DNA from: Colwellia sp. RSH04
GTDB taxonomy: Bacteria > Pseudomonadota > Gammaproteobacteria > Enterobacterales > Alteromonadaceae
Length of the DNA: 64,000 nucleotides
Reading direction: 5' to 3'
Assembly (NCBI RefSeq): GCF_003545765.1
Contig: NZ_QXIO01000007.1
Coordinates: 1-64,000, forward strand
Positions within the stretch are counted from its first letter, which is position 1, and each line of letters opens with the position of its first letter. Position numbers and translations under genes: made by a program. Below, one piece after another: positions 1 to 9,100 of this stretch. The notes below the pieces were generated by a model that saw only the letters and a list, made by a program, of their open reading frames with translations, searched no databases and had not been told where the DNA came from.

Positions 1-809
1 TGCTCTTTCTTTTTTCGTCGAAAGATCTGATCACCGCAAGGGCATTTAGTTCAATTTCTTATCCGCATCTCAGGTTATTTAATAATGCCCCTGTCATAAG
101 TTGGTTACATTTCGCCGTATATAGTCTTTTGGGTTTGATAAATGGTGGTTTCATCCTGATTGTACGACTTTATCTGTATAGTCAGGAGAAGTTGCATCAG
201 CAGAAAATACAGCTACGTGCAGTAGAGCAAGAAAATCAACGTGCGCAGCTGAGGTTATTGCAAACTCAAATAGATCCTCACTTTTTATTTAATAACCTAA
301 ACACCTTGTATAGCTTGATAAATCAAGATAGAAAAATGGCAAGTGACTATTTATTGCATTTATCTGGTTATTTGCGAAGAAGCTTTGAACAAGAATCTAG
401 GCCATTAATACCTTTAACTAAGGAGTTATCAGAGCTAGAACATTACCTAGAAATACTTAAAATACGCTTTTCTGACAGCTTAGAAATAGTAATCAATGAA
501 GAATACCAAGACTTAAGATCTCAAATTCCTCCGCTATCTTTGGCAGAGCTTATTGATAATGCAGTTAAACATAATAACTTTGATGCGAAATATCCTTTGT
601 TTGTTATTATTACTGTTTTCTCAGATAAAGTTGAAGTAAAAAATAATCGTAATAAAAGTAACACTGACAACAGTAATGGTGTCGGCTTAGAAAATTTAAG
701 TAAATGTATTAAGTTACTGACGAATAAGTCACTTGTTATCACTGAAAGTCCAGAGGAGTATAGCGTTAAGGTGCCACTAACGAATAGAAAAGCTGCTAAG
801 GCGGTATAG
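1..809 (+). CDS. LytS/YehU-type sensor histidine kinase, 5' end missing
   Basis: The reading frame is open from the first bases of the window, so the N-terminus lies upstream. The TTG at 129 is internal, not a convincing start. What remains is one hydrophobic segment (about 100-165), a short coiled-coil linker rich in Q/E/R, then the His_kinase family core with the motif QIDPHFLFNNLN; the phosphorylatable His is at 279-281. An N-box-like stretch (LIDNAVKHNN) and a short G-box (GVGLENL) form the ATP-binding part. This family is an inner-membrane kinase that signals to a LytTR response regulator. The gene ends one base before the ATG of such a regulator, so the two are an operon and a cognate pair. 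The signal is unknown because the sensory membrane domain is outside the window. Confidence 0.9.
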   Translation, partial: LFLFSSKDLITARAFSSISYPHLRLFNNAPVISWLHFAVYSLLGLINGGFILIVRLYLYSQEKLHQQKIQLRAVEQENQRAQLRLLQTQIDPHFLFNNLNTLYSLINQDRKMASDYLLHLSGYLRRSFEQESRPLIPLTKELSELEHYLEILKIRFSDSLEIVINEEYQDLRSQIPPLSLAELIDNAVKHNNFDAKYPLFVIITVFSDKVEVKNNRNKSNTDNSNGVGLENLSKCIKLLTNKSLVITESPEEYSVKVPLTNRKAAKAV

Positions 810-810
810 T

Positions 811-1566
811 ATGAATAATATTATTATTATTGAAGATGAACCACACGCAGCAGCACACTTAACTAAACGTGTTGAGCAACTGGGTTGTAACGTGATTGCC
901 GTTTATTCTCAGTATAGTGAATTACTTCAGTGGCTCACTATTAAGTCTAAAATAACAGTTGATATTTTATTACTCGATATTCATGTTAGTGATGGCAATA
1001 GCTTTGACTTGTTTCAATCAGGAATAGCATTGCCGGAGATTGTTGTGACTACGGCTTATCCTGACTATGCTATAAAAGCTTTTGAAGCCAGTTGTTGTGA
1101 CTACTTGTTAAAGCCATTTTCAGATGAACGATTACAACAGGCTATTCTAAAAGCTCAAAACAATATTCAAAATATTAACTATGATAAATTGCCAAGCAAA
1201 TCTAGTACAGTCGTGAATAACCGACTCCCATACAAGAGAATATTGGCTAAACGTGGTGCAAATACCTTCCCTATTAAAACAGAGTTGATATCTTATTTTT
1301 ACAAAGCACCATTATTACAGTTAGTCACGCATGACAATGAAACATATGTACATGACATTACATTAGATGAATTGATGCAACGATTAAACCCTAAGGAATT
1401 TTTCCGTATTAATCGGCAGTGGATTGTTAACATTGAAGCCGTTATTACCATCAAAAGCCTCCAACAAAAAAAACTTTCATTAACGTTGTCACCTAACACA
1501 GAGCAATCGGTGATAGTTAGTCAAGATAAAGTAAAAGCATTCAAACAATGGTTAGGTGCTGGGTAA
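811..1566 (+). CDS. LytTR-family response regulator
   Basis: 251 residues, the usual length for LytR/AlgR-type regulators. Residues 3-120 are a receiver domain: acidic pocket E8-D9-E10, phosphoacceptor D56 in DILLLDIH, and the conserved lysine in LLKPF. Residues about 145-250 are a LytTR DNA-binding domain (KRILAKRGANTFPI, then FFRINRQWIVN). It starts one base after the stop of the upstream LytS-type kinase, so they are translationally coupled and should form a phosphorelay. Targets cannot be read from the sequence; such regulators often control neighbouring membrane or transport genes. The following 175 bases hold no gene. Confidence 0.93.
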   Translation: MNNIIIIEDEPHAAAHLTKRVEQLGCNVIAVYSQYSELLQWLTIKSKITVDILLLDIHVSDGNSFDLFQSGIALPEIVVTTAYPDYAIKAFEASCCDYLLKPFSDERLQQAILKAQNNIQNINYDKLPSKSSTVVNNRLPYKRILAKRGANTFPIKTELISYFYKAPLLQLVTHDNETYVHDITLDELMQRLNPKEFFRINRQWIVNIEAVITIKSLQQKKLSLTLSPNTEQSVIVSQDKVKAFKQWLGAG

Positions 1567-1741
1567 CTATTGTTAATTAATAAGGTAACAGGAATATAAA
1601 ATTAGCAAACGCAGTCCAAAAAGATAATCTGAAAACGAACAAAGTTAGTCGCTCAAACCTCCTTTACACATTGATTTTATCAACAATAGTTTTACTATAA
1701 AGTACCACTTTTAATACATCGTGCATTGACACGCTTACATT

Positions 1742-2059
1742 ATGTCTGAAATAGCAACAACTCCAGAGCCTCCATATTATGCGGTTATTTTTACTTCTAC
1801 GCGCACCAAAGGTGATCACGGTTATAATGATATGGCTAATAAAATGGTTGAGTTGGCACGTGAACAGTCTGGTTTTTTAGGGGTTGAGTCGGCAAGAGAA
1901 AATGTTGGAATTACCGTCTCATACTGGCAAGATTTATCTTCAATTAAAGCATGGAAGGCTAATGTTGACCATATAGCCGCGCAGAAATTAGGTCGACAAC
2001 TGTGGTATGGTAACTTCAAAGTGCGCATTTCAAAAGTGGAACGTGACTATGGATTATAA
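1742..2059 (+). CDS. ABM-domain (antibiotic biosynthesis monooxygenase-like) protein
   Basis: 105 residues with the fold signature of small ABM/heme-degrading monooxygenase-like proteins: a first strand YYAVIFTSTR, the helix-loop FLGVESARE, the strand ITVSYWQDLSSIKAWK, and a His-containing helix (VDHIAAQKLGRQLWYG). Members act as dimers; some oxidise quinones or haem, many have no known substrate. There is no signal peptide, so it is cytoplasmic. The spacing to neighbours (176 bases upstream, 66 downstream) suggests a separate transcript. The family call is firm; a specific reaction is not supported. Confidence 0.8.
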   Translation: MSEIATTPEPPYYAVIFTSTRTKGDHGYNDMANKMVELAREQSGFLGVESARENVGITVSYWQDLSSIKAWKANVDHIAAQKLGRQLWYGNFKVRISKVERDYGL

Positions 2060-2125
2060 ATCTTAGGAATATCAGATTATTTTTTTTATCAGTTGAATTA
2101 ACTCGCCTTTAAAAGAGAGAAAATT

Positions 2126-3505
2126 ATGTCAAGGTTAGCCTGTTTCGCTATTTTAGCGTCATTTACGACACTTAGTTTGCTACAACATAAGCCTGCTCAT
2201 AGTGAACCGTTAGAGCAGAAAAAATTACACACTATTGTTGAAAGTATTTCAGCAAAAAATATTGAAAAAGATATTACTAAGCTTGTTGGCTTTGGTACAC
2301 GTCATACCTTGTCAGATACCAAATCTGATACTCGTGGTATTGGCGCGGCTAGGCGTTGGATTAAAGCAGAGTTTGATCGTATTTCTAATGACTGCAATAA
2401 CTGTTTAGAAGTCTATTTTCAATCAAAAATTATAGCCGATGAAAAGAGAATCCCTGATGCTACAGATGTTGTAAGCGTTATTGCGATATTAAAAGGAGTA
2501 ACTGATCCTGACCGTTATGTGGTGATGTCTGGAGATATTGATTCTAGGGTGAGTGATGTGATGGATTTTACTTCTGATTCTCCAGGCGCTAATGATAATG
2601 CTTCAGGTGTTGCCGGTGTGTTAGAGGCGGCCAGAGTTCTTTCACAATATCAATTTCATGGCTCTATTGTTTTTGCTGCGTTAGCAGGCGAAGAACAAGG
2701 TCTGTTTGGCGGGAAAATCATGGCTGAGCAAGCTCAAGAAGATGGTTGGCGTATTAAAGGTGTGTTAAATAATGACATGATTGGTAATATTGCTGGCATT
2801 AATGGGGTTATCAATAATACTACCGCCCGAATTTTTGCTGAAGGCACACGCCAAAATGAAACAGAAGCTCAAGCAAAAAAACGACGATTTACCGGGGGAG
2901 AGGTAGACTCTCCAACTCGAAACCTAGCACGTTACATTGATAAAATGGCCGATACTTATATTCCAAACCTCGATACCATGATGGTATATCGATTAGATCG
3001 TTTTGGCCGTGGTGGCCATCATCGTCCTTTTAATGATTTAGGGTACCCAGCCGTACGTATCATGGAAACGAATGAAAACTATTATAGGCAACATCAAGAC
3101 CTTCGTACTGAAGACGGTATTAAATACGGCGATACACTTGATGGCGTCAACTTTGATTATGCGGCTAAACTTACCGCGTTAAATGCAGTAAGTTTAGCGG
3201 GTATGGCTTGGGCGCCTAATCCGCCAGTAAATGTCACCATAGAAGGTGCGGTAGAACCGAGCACAAGGCTTTCTTGGGATGCTAAAAAAGCAAATGAAAA
3301 ATCATTGGTAAAAGGTTATAAAATTTACTGGCGTTTAACAGACCAGTCTCAGTGGCAACATAGTCGTTATGTTGGTGATGTTACAAAGTACACCTTAGAG
3401 AATATTGTTATCGATAACTACTTTTTTGGTGTAGCGAGTGTTAGTCAAGATGGCTTTGAAAGCCCCGTCGTTTTCCCTGGTGATGCGGGGTCATTTGGTG
3501 AGTAA
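2126..3505 (+). CDS. Secreted M28-family aminopeptidase with C-terminal fibronectin type III-like domain
   Basis: 459 residues. A signal peptide (about 1-27) precedes an M28 zinc exopeptidase domain (about 35-360). Visible metal-site motifs: SPGANDNASG with bridging D157, the acid pair E189-E190 in LAGEEQGLFGG, D217 in NNDMIGN, and a final His in RQHQDLR (H323). The first ligand position, usually His in a GHYDS-type motif, reads GDIDS here (D137-I138-D139). Residues about 370-455 look like a fibronectin III domain (WDAKKANEKSLVKGYKIYWR). Expected role: periplasmic or extracellular removal of N-terminal residues from peptides. It is one of five exported or lipid-anchored peptidases in the window. 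A GGAG-like site (AGAGAGAAAATT) lies before the ATG. Confidence 0.88.
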   Translation: MSRLACFAILASFTTLSLLQHKPAHSEPLEQKKLHTIVESISAKNIEKDITKLVGFGTRHTLSDTKSDTRGIGAARRWIKAEFDRISNDCNNCLEVYFQSKIIADEKRIPDATDVVSVIAILKGVTDPDRYVVMSGDIDSRVSDVMDFTSDSPGANDNASGVAGVLEAARVLSQYQFHGSIVFAALAGEEQGLFGGKIMAEQAQEDGWRIKGVLNNDMIGNIAGINGVINNTTARIFAEGTRQNETEAQAKKRRFTGGEVDSPTRNLARYIDKMADTYIPNLDTMMVYRLDRFGRGGHHRPFNDLGYPAVRIMETNENYYRQHQDLRTEDGIKYGDTLDGVNFDYAAKLTALNAVSLAGMAWAPNPPVNVTIEGAVEPSTRLSWDAKKANEKSLVKGYKIYWRLTDQSQWQHSRYVGDVTKYTLENIVIDNYFFGVASVSQDGFESPVVFPGDAGSFGE

Positions 3506-3538
3506 TACCGTTACCATTTTCATTTTTTAAGGAAAGTT

Positions 3539-3958
3539 ATGTATCAAGGAAAGTGCTTATGTGGCGCTGTGCAGGTGACAATTTCAGGGAGTATTAATGA
3601 TATTATTCATTGTCATTGCTCCTTATGTCGAAAAAATAGCGGAACGGCTTTTGCCACAAATGGCTTTATTCAAGCCGATGAATTTTCAATCCTTAAAGGT
3701 CAAGCTCAGTTAAGTGCCTTTTCATTCAAGCCGGGCAGAACTCGCTATTTTTGTGCTCAATGCGGCTCTCCTGTTTATAGTGCAAATATTGACGATCCTA
3801 CCCGCCTAAGAATTCGATTAGGCTTATTAGATTCTGATATTACTGAACGCCCAGTTTCTCATAACTTTATTACCTCCAAAGCAAACTGGGAAGATCTTGA
3901 TGCGCAATTACCACGTTATCAGGCTTTTGAACCAACTCGCACTCAAAGGGTAAAATAA
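3539..3958 (+). CDS. GFA-family (glutathione-dependent formaldehyde-activating-like) zinc protein
   Basis: 139 residues with the full cysteine set of the GFA/CENP-V fold: C6-x-C8 near the N-terminus, C25-x-C27-x2-C30 (HCHCSLCRKNSG), and C72-x2-C75 (YFCAQCGSPVY). These bind two zinc ions. The family is named after Gfa of Paracoccus, which was reported to speed addition of formaldehyde to glutathione, but most members have no proven substrate. It starts 33 bases after the peptidase gene on the same strand, with AAGGAAAG before the ATG. The true formaldehyde genes (adhC and the esterase) are 18 kb away, so a formaldehyde role should not be assumed. Confidence 0.85.
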   Translation: MYQGKCLCGAVQVTISGSINDIIHCHCSLCRKNSGTAFATNGFIQADEFSILKGQAQLSAFSFKPGRTRYFCAQCGSPVYSANIDDPTRLRIRLGLLDSDITERPVSHNFITSKANWEDLDAQLPRYQAFEPTRTQRVK

Positions 3959-4012
3959 CTCTTTATGTTTAGTAGAAGCTCGTTGATAACCCATGTCTTT
4001 ATAGGTAGTTAA

Positions 4013-4921
4013 ATGAATACAAAATCAAAAAAATCTGTTTCGTTAGTTCTTGGTAGCGGCGGAGCAAGAGGTTTAGCCCATATAGGTGTTATTCGGTGGC
4101 TTAATGAACATCATTTTAACATTCAATCGATTTCGGGCTGCTCAATTGGCGCGTTGGTCGGGGGGATTTATGCCGCGAACAAGCTTGATGAATTTGAACA
4201 ATGGGTAAAAGCCATTGATAAGGTTGATATTGTTACGTTATTAGATATTTCATGGCGCTCGAGTGGTCTTGTAAAAGGTGAACGTATCATTAAATCATTA
4301 ACCAAGTTAGTGGGAGATGTGATGATTGAGGAGCTACCAATAAAATACACAGCAGTAGCCGCAGATATCGCTAATGAAAAAGAAGTATGGATGAATTCAG
4401 GTAAACTTTTTGATGCTATTAGAGCGTCTATTTCTTTACCACTACTGTTTACACCGGTTGAATACAAAGGCGTGCATTTAATCGATGGTGGCGTGCTAAA
4501 CCCGGTACCGATTGCGCCAACCTTTAGCGATCCTACTGAGTTTAAAATAGCGGTTAATCTTGGCGCAGATGTGGAGAACACGAAGTCTTTTATAAATCAA
4601 GCTAAAGTCTCGAAACCTAAAGGCTTTGAGCTAGAAGATAAAACGTCATTTACGAGTAAAATACAGCAGTTTATCGCTGATTTAACCAATAAGGTTGATG
4701 ATGAAGATGAACTAAGCAGGGTAGGTGCATACGATATTGCTAACCAAGCATTTGATGCAATGCAAAATACTATTTCGAGACAAAAACTTGCTGCTTACCC
4801 TCCTGATTTTACTATTGATATTGCCCGTAACGCTTGCGGTATATTAGAGTTTGATAAAGCTGAAGAAATGATTGAATTAGGCTATGTAAAAGCTGAACAG
4901 ACTTTAAAAGCTTTTTTATAA
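4013..4921 (+). CDS. Patatin-like phospholipase (RssA/YlbK type)
   Basis: 302 residues, close to RssA length. Oxyanion-hole motif GSGGARGLAH at 14-23, nucleophile elbow GCSIG with S44, and dyad Asp in LIDGGVLNP (D158). These are the three hallmarks of an active patatin lipid acyl hydrolase. There is no signal peptide, so it is predicted cytoplasmic or membrane-associated, acting on phospholipid or lysophospholipid acyl ester bonds. The C-terminal third (about 190-300) is not catalytic and is variable in the family. The gene stands alone between the GFA gene and a small membrane-protein gene. Confidence 0.9.
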   Translation: MNTKSKKSVSLVLGSGGARGLAHIGVIRWLNEHHFNIQSISGCSIGALVGGIYAANKLDEFEQWVKAIDKVDIVTLLDISWRSSGLVKGERIIKSLTKLVGDVMIEELPIKYTAVAADIANEKEVWMNSGKLFDAIRASISLPLLFTPVEYKGVHLIDGGVLNPVPIAPTFSDPTEFKIAVNLGADVENTKSFINQAKVSKPKGFELEDKTSFTSKIQQFIADLTNKVDDEDELSRVGAYDIANQAFDAMQNTISRQKLAAYPPDFTIDIARNACGILEFDKAEEMIELGYVKAEQTLKAFL

Positions 4922-4973
4922 TAAGGTCATTTAAAATATGCTTTATTACTTTTCATATTAAAGGAACGTTAGC

Positions 4974-5135
4974 ATGGGTATTTTAGAGGCAATTTTAACC
5001 GTATTAGGTATATCACCGATATCAGGGCTTGGCGATTCAATGTCTCGCTCGAAAACACTGACCTTGATGATGATTATTGGCGTTATTTTGTTTAGTGGTT
5101 TTGCTCTCTTTTTGTTTTATATGATGGGTAAGTAA
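4974..5135 (+). CDS. Small hydrophobic protein (53 aa)
   Basis: An ATG at 4974 is preceded by AAAGGAACG at good spacing and opens a 53-residue frame ending at 5135, two bases before the next ATG. The N-terminal half (GILEAILTVLGISPISG) is amphipathic and the C-terminal half (LMMIIGVILFSGFALFLFYM) is one clear membrane span ending in MGK. No family is recognised. The good ribosome site and tight spacing to the lipoprotein gene argue for a real translated gene and a two-gene unit. Confidence 0.6.
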   Translation: MGILEAILTVLGISPISGLGDSMSRSKTLTLMMIIGVILFSGFALFLFYMMGK

Positions 5136-5137
5136 TT

Positions 5138-5392
5138 ATGCAGTTTACAAAAATATTGATGCTTAGTATTACACTGCTTTTGCTAACCAACTGTACTAGT
5201 GGCAAAAAGCTTTCGAATAGGTGTGGAGAACAAGCTTATGGTGAACAGAACAAGGACATTAAAGATGCTACAAGTGATATTTACGATAGGTGCCAAGCGC
5301 GCCATAACAAAGCTCAACAATTAGAAGACGAGAAAGCTCAAAAAGAAACTGTTATTGAGTCAGTCGTTGAGCTTTTAGAAGGCATTTTTTAG
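5138..5392 (+). CDS. Small lipoprotein, hypothetical
   Basis: 84 residues. The signal peptide ends in a lipobox LLTNC, giving a lipidated Cys at about residue 19. The mature part is short, charged and predicted helical, with two further Cys (in NRCGEQAYG and YDRCQARH) that could pair in the periplasm, and a KAQQLEDEKAQKE coiled-coil-like stretch. No domain is recognised. The start is two bases after the stop of the 53-residue membrane protein, so the pair is probably co-transcribed. Confidence 0.7.
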   Translation: MQFTKILMLSITLLLLTNCTSGKKLSNRCGEQAYGEQNKDIKDATSDIYDRCQARHNKAQQLEDEKAQKETVIESVVELLEGIF

Positions 5393-5503
5393 TTTTTAAT
5401 ATTTTATAATCGTTGGGTATTGTAGTTAATTAAATAGTTGATTTTATGGTACGGATATTACTGTGAAGTCTTCATAATAACCTGTTAGGCTTAAGGTGTC
5501 TTC

Positions 5504-5995
5504 ATGAAAACAGACGTGGTTTATTACTACAAAAAAGATAGAAAACAACAATCAAAGATATTTATCAATATGGGTGTTGCTTGTATAGCCTATATCGCTG
5601 GGCTTTACGGGTATGAAGATTTTTTTAATAAAACGGTCGCTGAAGATTTTAAATTTTATTACATTCTAATTTTTACGATTTCCAGTGTCATATTATTCTA
5701 TATCGCTTGGTGGCATAGGGTGCACCCAGGAACTTATGAAGCACTCATCACGAAAGATAGGTTTATTGTGCGGTACCCAGAATCAGAAATGTGGTCTTTT
5801 GAAGTTAAGGTTTCTGATATAGAGCGATTCGAACATAGAAATACGCTTTCACATGCCGGTAAAGGAATTGCAAAAAGCGGGGTATTACTTAAAGACGGAA
5901 GTTTTCATGAGGTATGTATGAATTATGGAGGGAATATTAATAAGATGTATTCAGCTGTAAAGACGATAAAGAATGAAGTCACTGGGTTTAGTTAG
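5504..5995 (+). CDS. Hypothetical membrane protein with two N-terminal spans
   Basis: 163 residues. Two hydrophobic segments (about 22-40, GVACIAYIAGLYG, and 50-70, FYYILIFTISSVILFYIAWW) are followed by a soluble C-terminal half (75-160) predicted to be beta-rich (RFIVRYPESEMWSFEVKVSDI, GVLLKDGSFHEV). This layout resembles small PH-like membrane proteins, but I cannot assign a family. AAGGTG lies six bases before the ATG. It appears monocistronic and converges on the large kinase gene. Confidence 0.7.
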   Translation: MKTDVVYYYKKDRKQQSKIFINMGVACIAYIAGLYGYEDFFNKTVAEDFKFYYILIFTISSVILFYIAWWHRVHPGTYEALITKDRFIVRYPESEMWSFEVKVSDIERFEHRNTLSHAGKGIAKSGVLLKDGSFHEVCMNYGGNINKMYSAVKTIKNEVTGFS

Positions 5996-6134
5996 CTAAA
6001 TTGCTATGTGAGTAATTGAGGTTATATCAATTATGTTATTAACCTTTTTTCGCTATTTATGTGTTTTTTGAAAAGACTAATGTATTAGTTTCGCGTGGGA
6101 CTAACTTGGTTGGTTATAAGATATACAATTAGAT

Positions 6135-9100
6135 TCATTCATTACATAGTTTTATAAACTGATTAAGCAAAGTTTTGATTAGTACAATATCAAAAACATC
6201 TGTTGCTTGAATAAGCTGGTTGGCAAATGCAGTTAGTGATTCTGAGTTGCTACTTTCAGCTAGCAAATGTAGTTGACTAGCAAATGATGAAATGTCAGTG
6301 AGGTTATTACTTTGCTTAAGTGTTTTACATTGCAAAAAGTAGTCTCTTTTCAATACGGTTTTCAATTCGTTAGCTACATAAAAACTATTATCTGTTACTG
6401 ATTTTTCAATTTGTTTTTCTGTATGTGTTAAATATTTTTTTAACTCTGCAATGAGTTCTTGTTTAAGAACGGGTTTGCGCAGGTAGCCTGAGAAGTTCTC
6501 TCTGCGTTGTCGTTCATAATCATCTCTCATTACTGAAGCCGTTAAAGCAACAATAGGAATATTGGGTTGAGTTTTTCTAATTATGTGCGCCGCTTCGTAA
6601 CCATCCATTTCAGGCATGCGAATGTCCATAATGATGAGATCAAATTTGTTCTCGCTCGCATACTGAACCGCTTCTTTGCCGTTACAGGCTTCTTGATAGT
6701 TTAAATTTAGGTTTTTAAATATTTCTATTAATAATTTGCGATTATTCTGAATGTCATCAACGATGAGTACTTTATGGTTTTCAAAGGTAATATCTTTTAT
6801 TTCTTTGGCATCATGTGCAAACTCTCTTGATATTTCAACGGTGGATATATCAATTGAACGGAGATATAGCGAAAAGCATGAGCCTTTATTTGGCGTACTG
6901 CTTACTGATATTTCACCGTTCATTAACTCAGTTAAGCGTTTGCTAATTGTTAAACCTAGACCTGTTCCGCCGTATTTTCTTACACTTTGTCCTTCTTGTT
7001 GTTGAAAGCTTTCAAAGATATGAGCTATTTCGTCTTTATCAATGCCAATGCCTGTGTCTTCAACATCAATTCTTAAGTCGACCTTGCTATGTATAGCATT
7101 TTCGTTTTCGGCAACCGCTCTAAGGGTGATTGTACCAGCATCTGTAAATTTAACGGCATTACCGACAAGGTTGAATAAAATTTGCCTGATACGCGTAGAG
7201 TCCAGTAATAAAGCATGGGGGATTTTTTCATCAACCTCTAGCATAAAGTCGAGACCTTTGCTTCGAACATTCATAGTAAAAACATTACTAATGTCTTCAA
7301 AAATATGGTGAGGGTTACATACTTCTTTATCTATTGAGAGTTTTCCTGCTTCAATTTTAGATAAGTCAAGAATGTCATTAATAAGCAACAGTAAAGAGCC
7401 ACCAGCAGACTTAATTGTTTTTACAAAAGATTTCAGTTTGTTATCTTGAATTTGTTCATATAACAATTCAGTAAAGCCAATTATAGCGTTCATTGGTGTT
7501 CTAATTTCATGACTCATATTGGCTAAAAATTCTGATTTAGCTTTATTGGCTGACTCTGCTATATTTTTGGCGAGTTTGAGATCTCGCTCCATTGAAATAC
7601 GTTCATTGAGGTTAACAACAATATGTAGAAAAGCATTTTTGCTTTGATACCTTATTTGTATGATTGAGAGTAGTCCTTCAATAATTTTACGATCTTGTGT
7701 TGTTATTTGTACTTGTTTGTCTGAAACGTGTTGCAACGCTCCTTGATAAAAATCTTTAGCTGATAATGAATGTATATCTTCTTGAGTGATAGCCAGTTGC
7801 TTTATTGCCTCTGTATTTGCCATAAGTAATTTATTAGTCTGAAGATCAACCACATACACAATGACAGGTATATTATTTATTACAACAGATAGATTCCGTT
7901 CACTTTGTTTTAGCGATAATTCAGTTTTTGTTCTTAAGATAACTTCTTGTTTAAGTCTTCGGTTCCAAAAGACAATGAAGAAAATGATTAGACTAGCAAT
8001 CAAAATGGTAATGAAAATTAGTTTATAATCGGTTTTAACGAGTAAATCTTTATCGCCCCATTGGTCGAGTATTTTTTGTTTTTCAACAGTACTTATGCTC
8101 GCTATTACTTTGTTTATTATGGGAATAAGCATCTGAAGTTCGGGCTGAACGACAAAGCTTATTGTTAAATAATATTGTGTCTTTCCTACTACCCGCAAAC
8201 TATTGTAGCCTTGCTGAGCTATTACATAGTTTGCTTGAGCTAATGAAGATATAAATACATCGGTTTTCCCTAATAAGAGATCTTCTAGTCCTTGTTCTGG
8301 GCTCGTTACTAATTGAAAGTTTTTGTTTGGGTACTGGCTTATTAAACTGTTTGTACTTGAGTAATCTCGGATTAATGTTATGCGCTGATCTAGTACTTGG
8401 TTAATATCTTCTATGTATTTCGCTTCATTCTTCATGATAAAAACAAATGGATTTTTGATGTAGCTATCGGTAAATTGCAAGCCTTTAAAAGGTTTGTATG
8501 CGCTAGAGGCAGAGCCAATATTTGCTTTGCCACTTAATAACGTTTTGCTACTTTCTTGCCAACTAGTTGTTGGAATTAATTCGAAGCTAATATTTAATGC
8601 TTTTGAGATTATGTCTAAATAACTTGGAATAATGCCATGATGCTGCTTGCTTTCAGATATCGACTCAAAAGGCATCCAGAGAGGATCAGCAACGAAAGTA
8701 AAGTGGTTATTGTTGAGTAACCATTCTTTTTCTTCTCTTGTTAAATCTATACGAGGTTTATGTATGGCTGATTTATTAATCAGCCATTTGTTTAGTAATA
8801 CCTTTAATTTAGGGCTTTCTTCAATATGAATTAGTGCCTTGTTGATAATATCAATGAGTGGTTGATAGTCAGTCCTAGCAGCAATATGAAGCGATTTAAT
8901 AGGAGTATTTGGCAAGGTTTTAAAAGGAACAATATTTGTTACCGCTTTTTCATTTAAGTGATAATTAATAACGGCATGAGAGTCATAAAGCGCATCTGCT
9001 TTCCCTTCAATAATATAGTCAATTGCTTGCTCTGGAGAGTCTATATAAATTATCTTTATGTTTGGTAGCCGTTCTTTAATAGAAGGCTCCATTGCGCTAT

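Noticed and set aside
3539..3958. GFA gene as part of the formaldehyde operon
   Set aside because: It is 18 kb from adhC/fghA and most GFA-family proteins have no proven link to formaldehyde.
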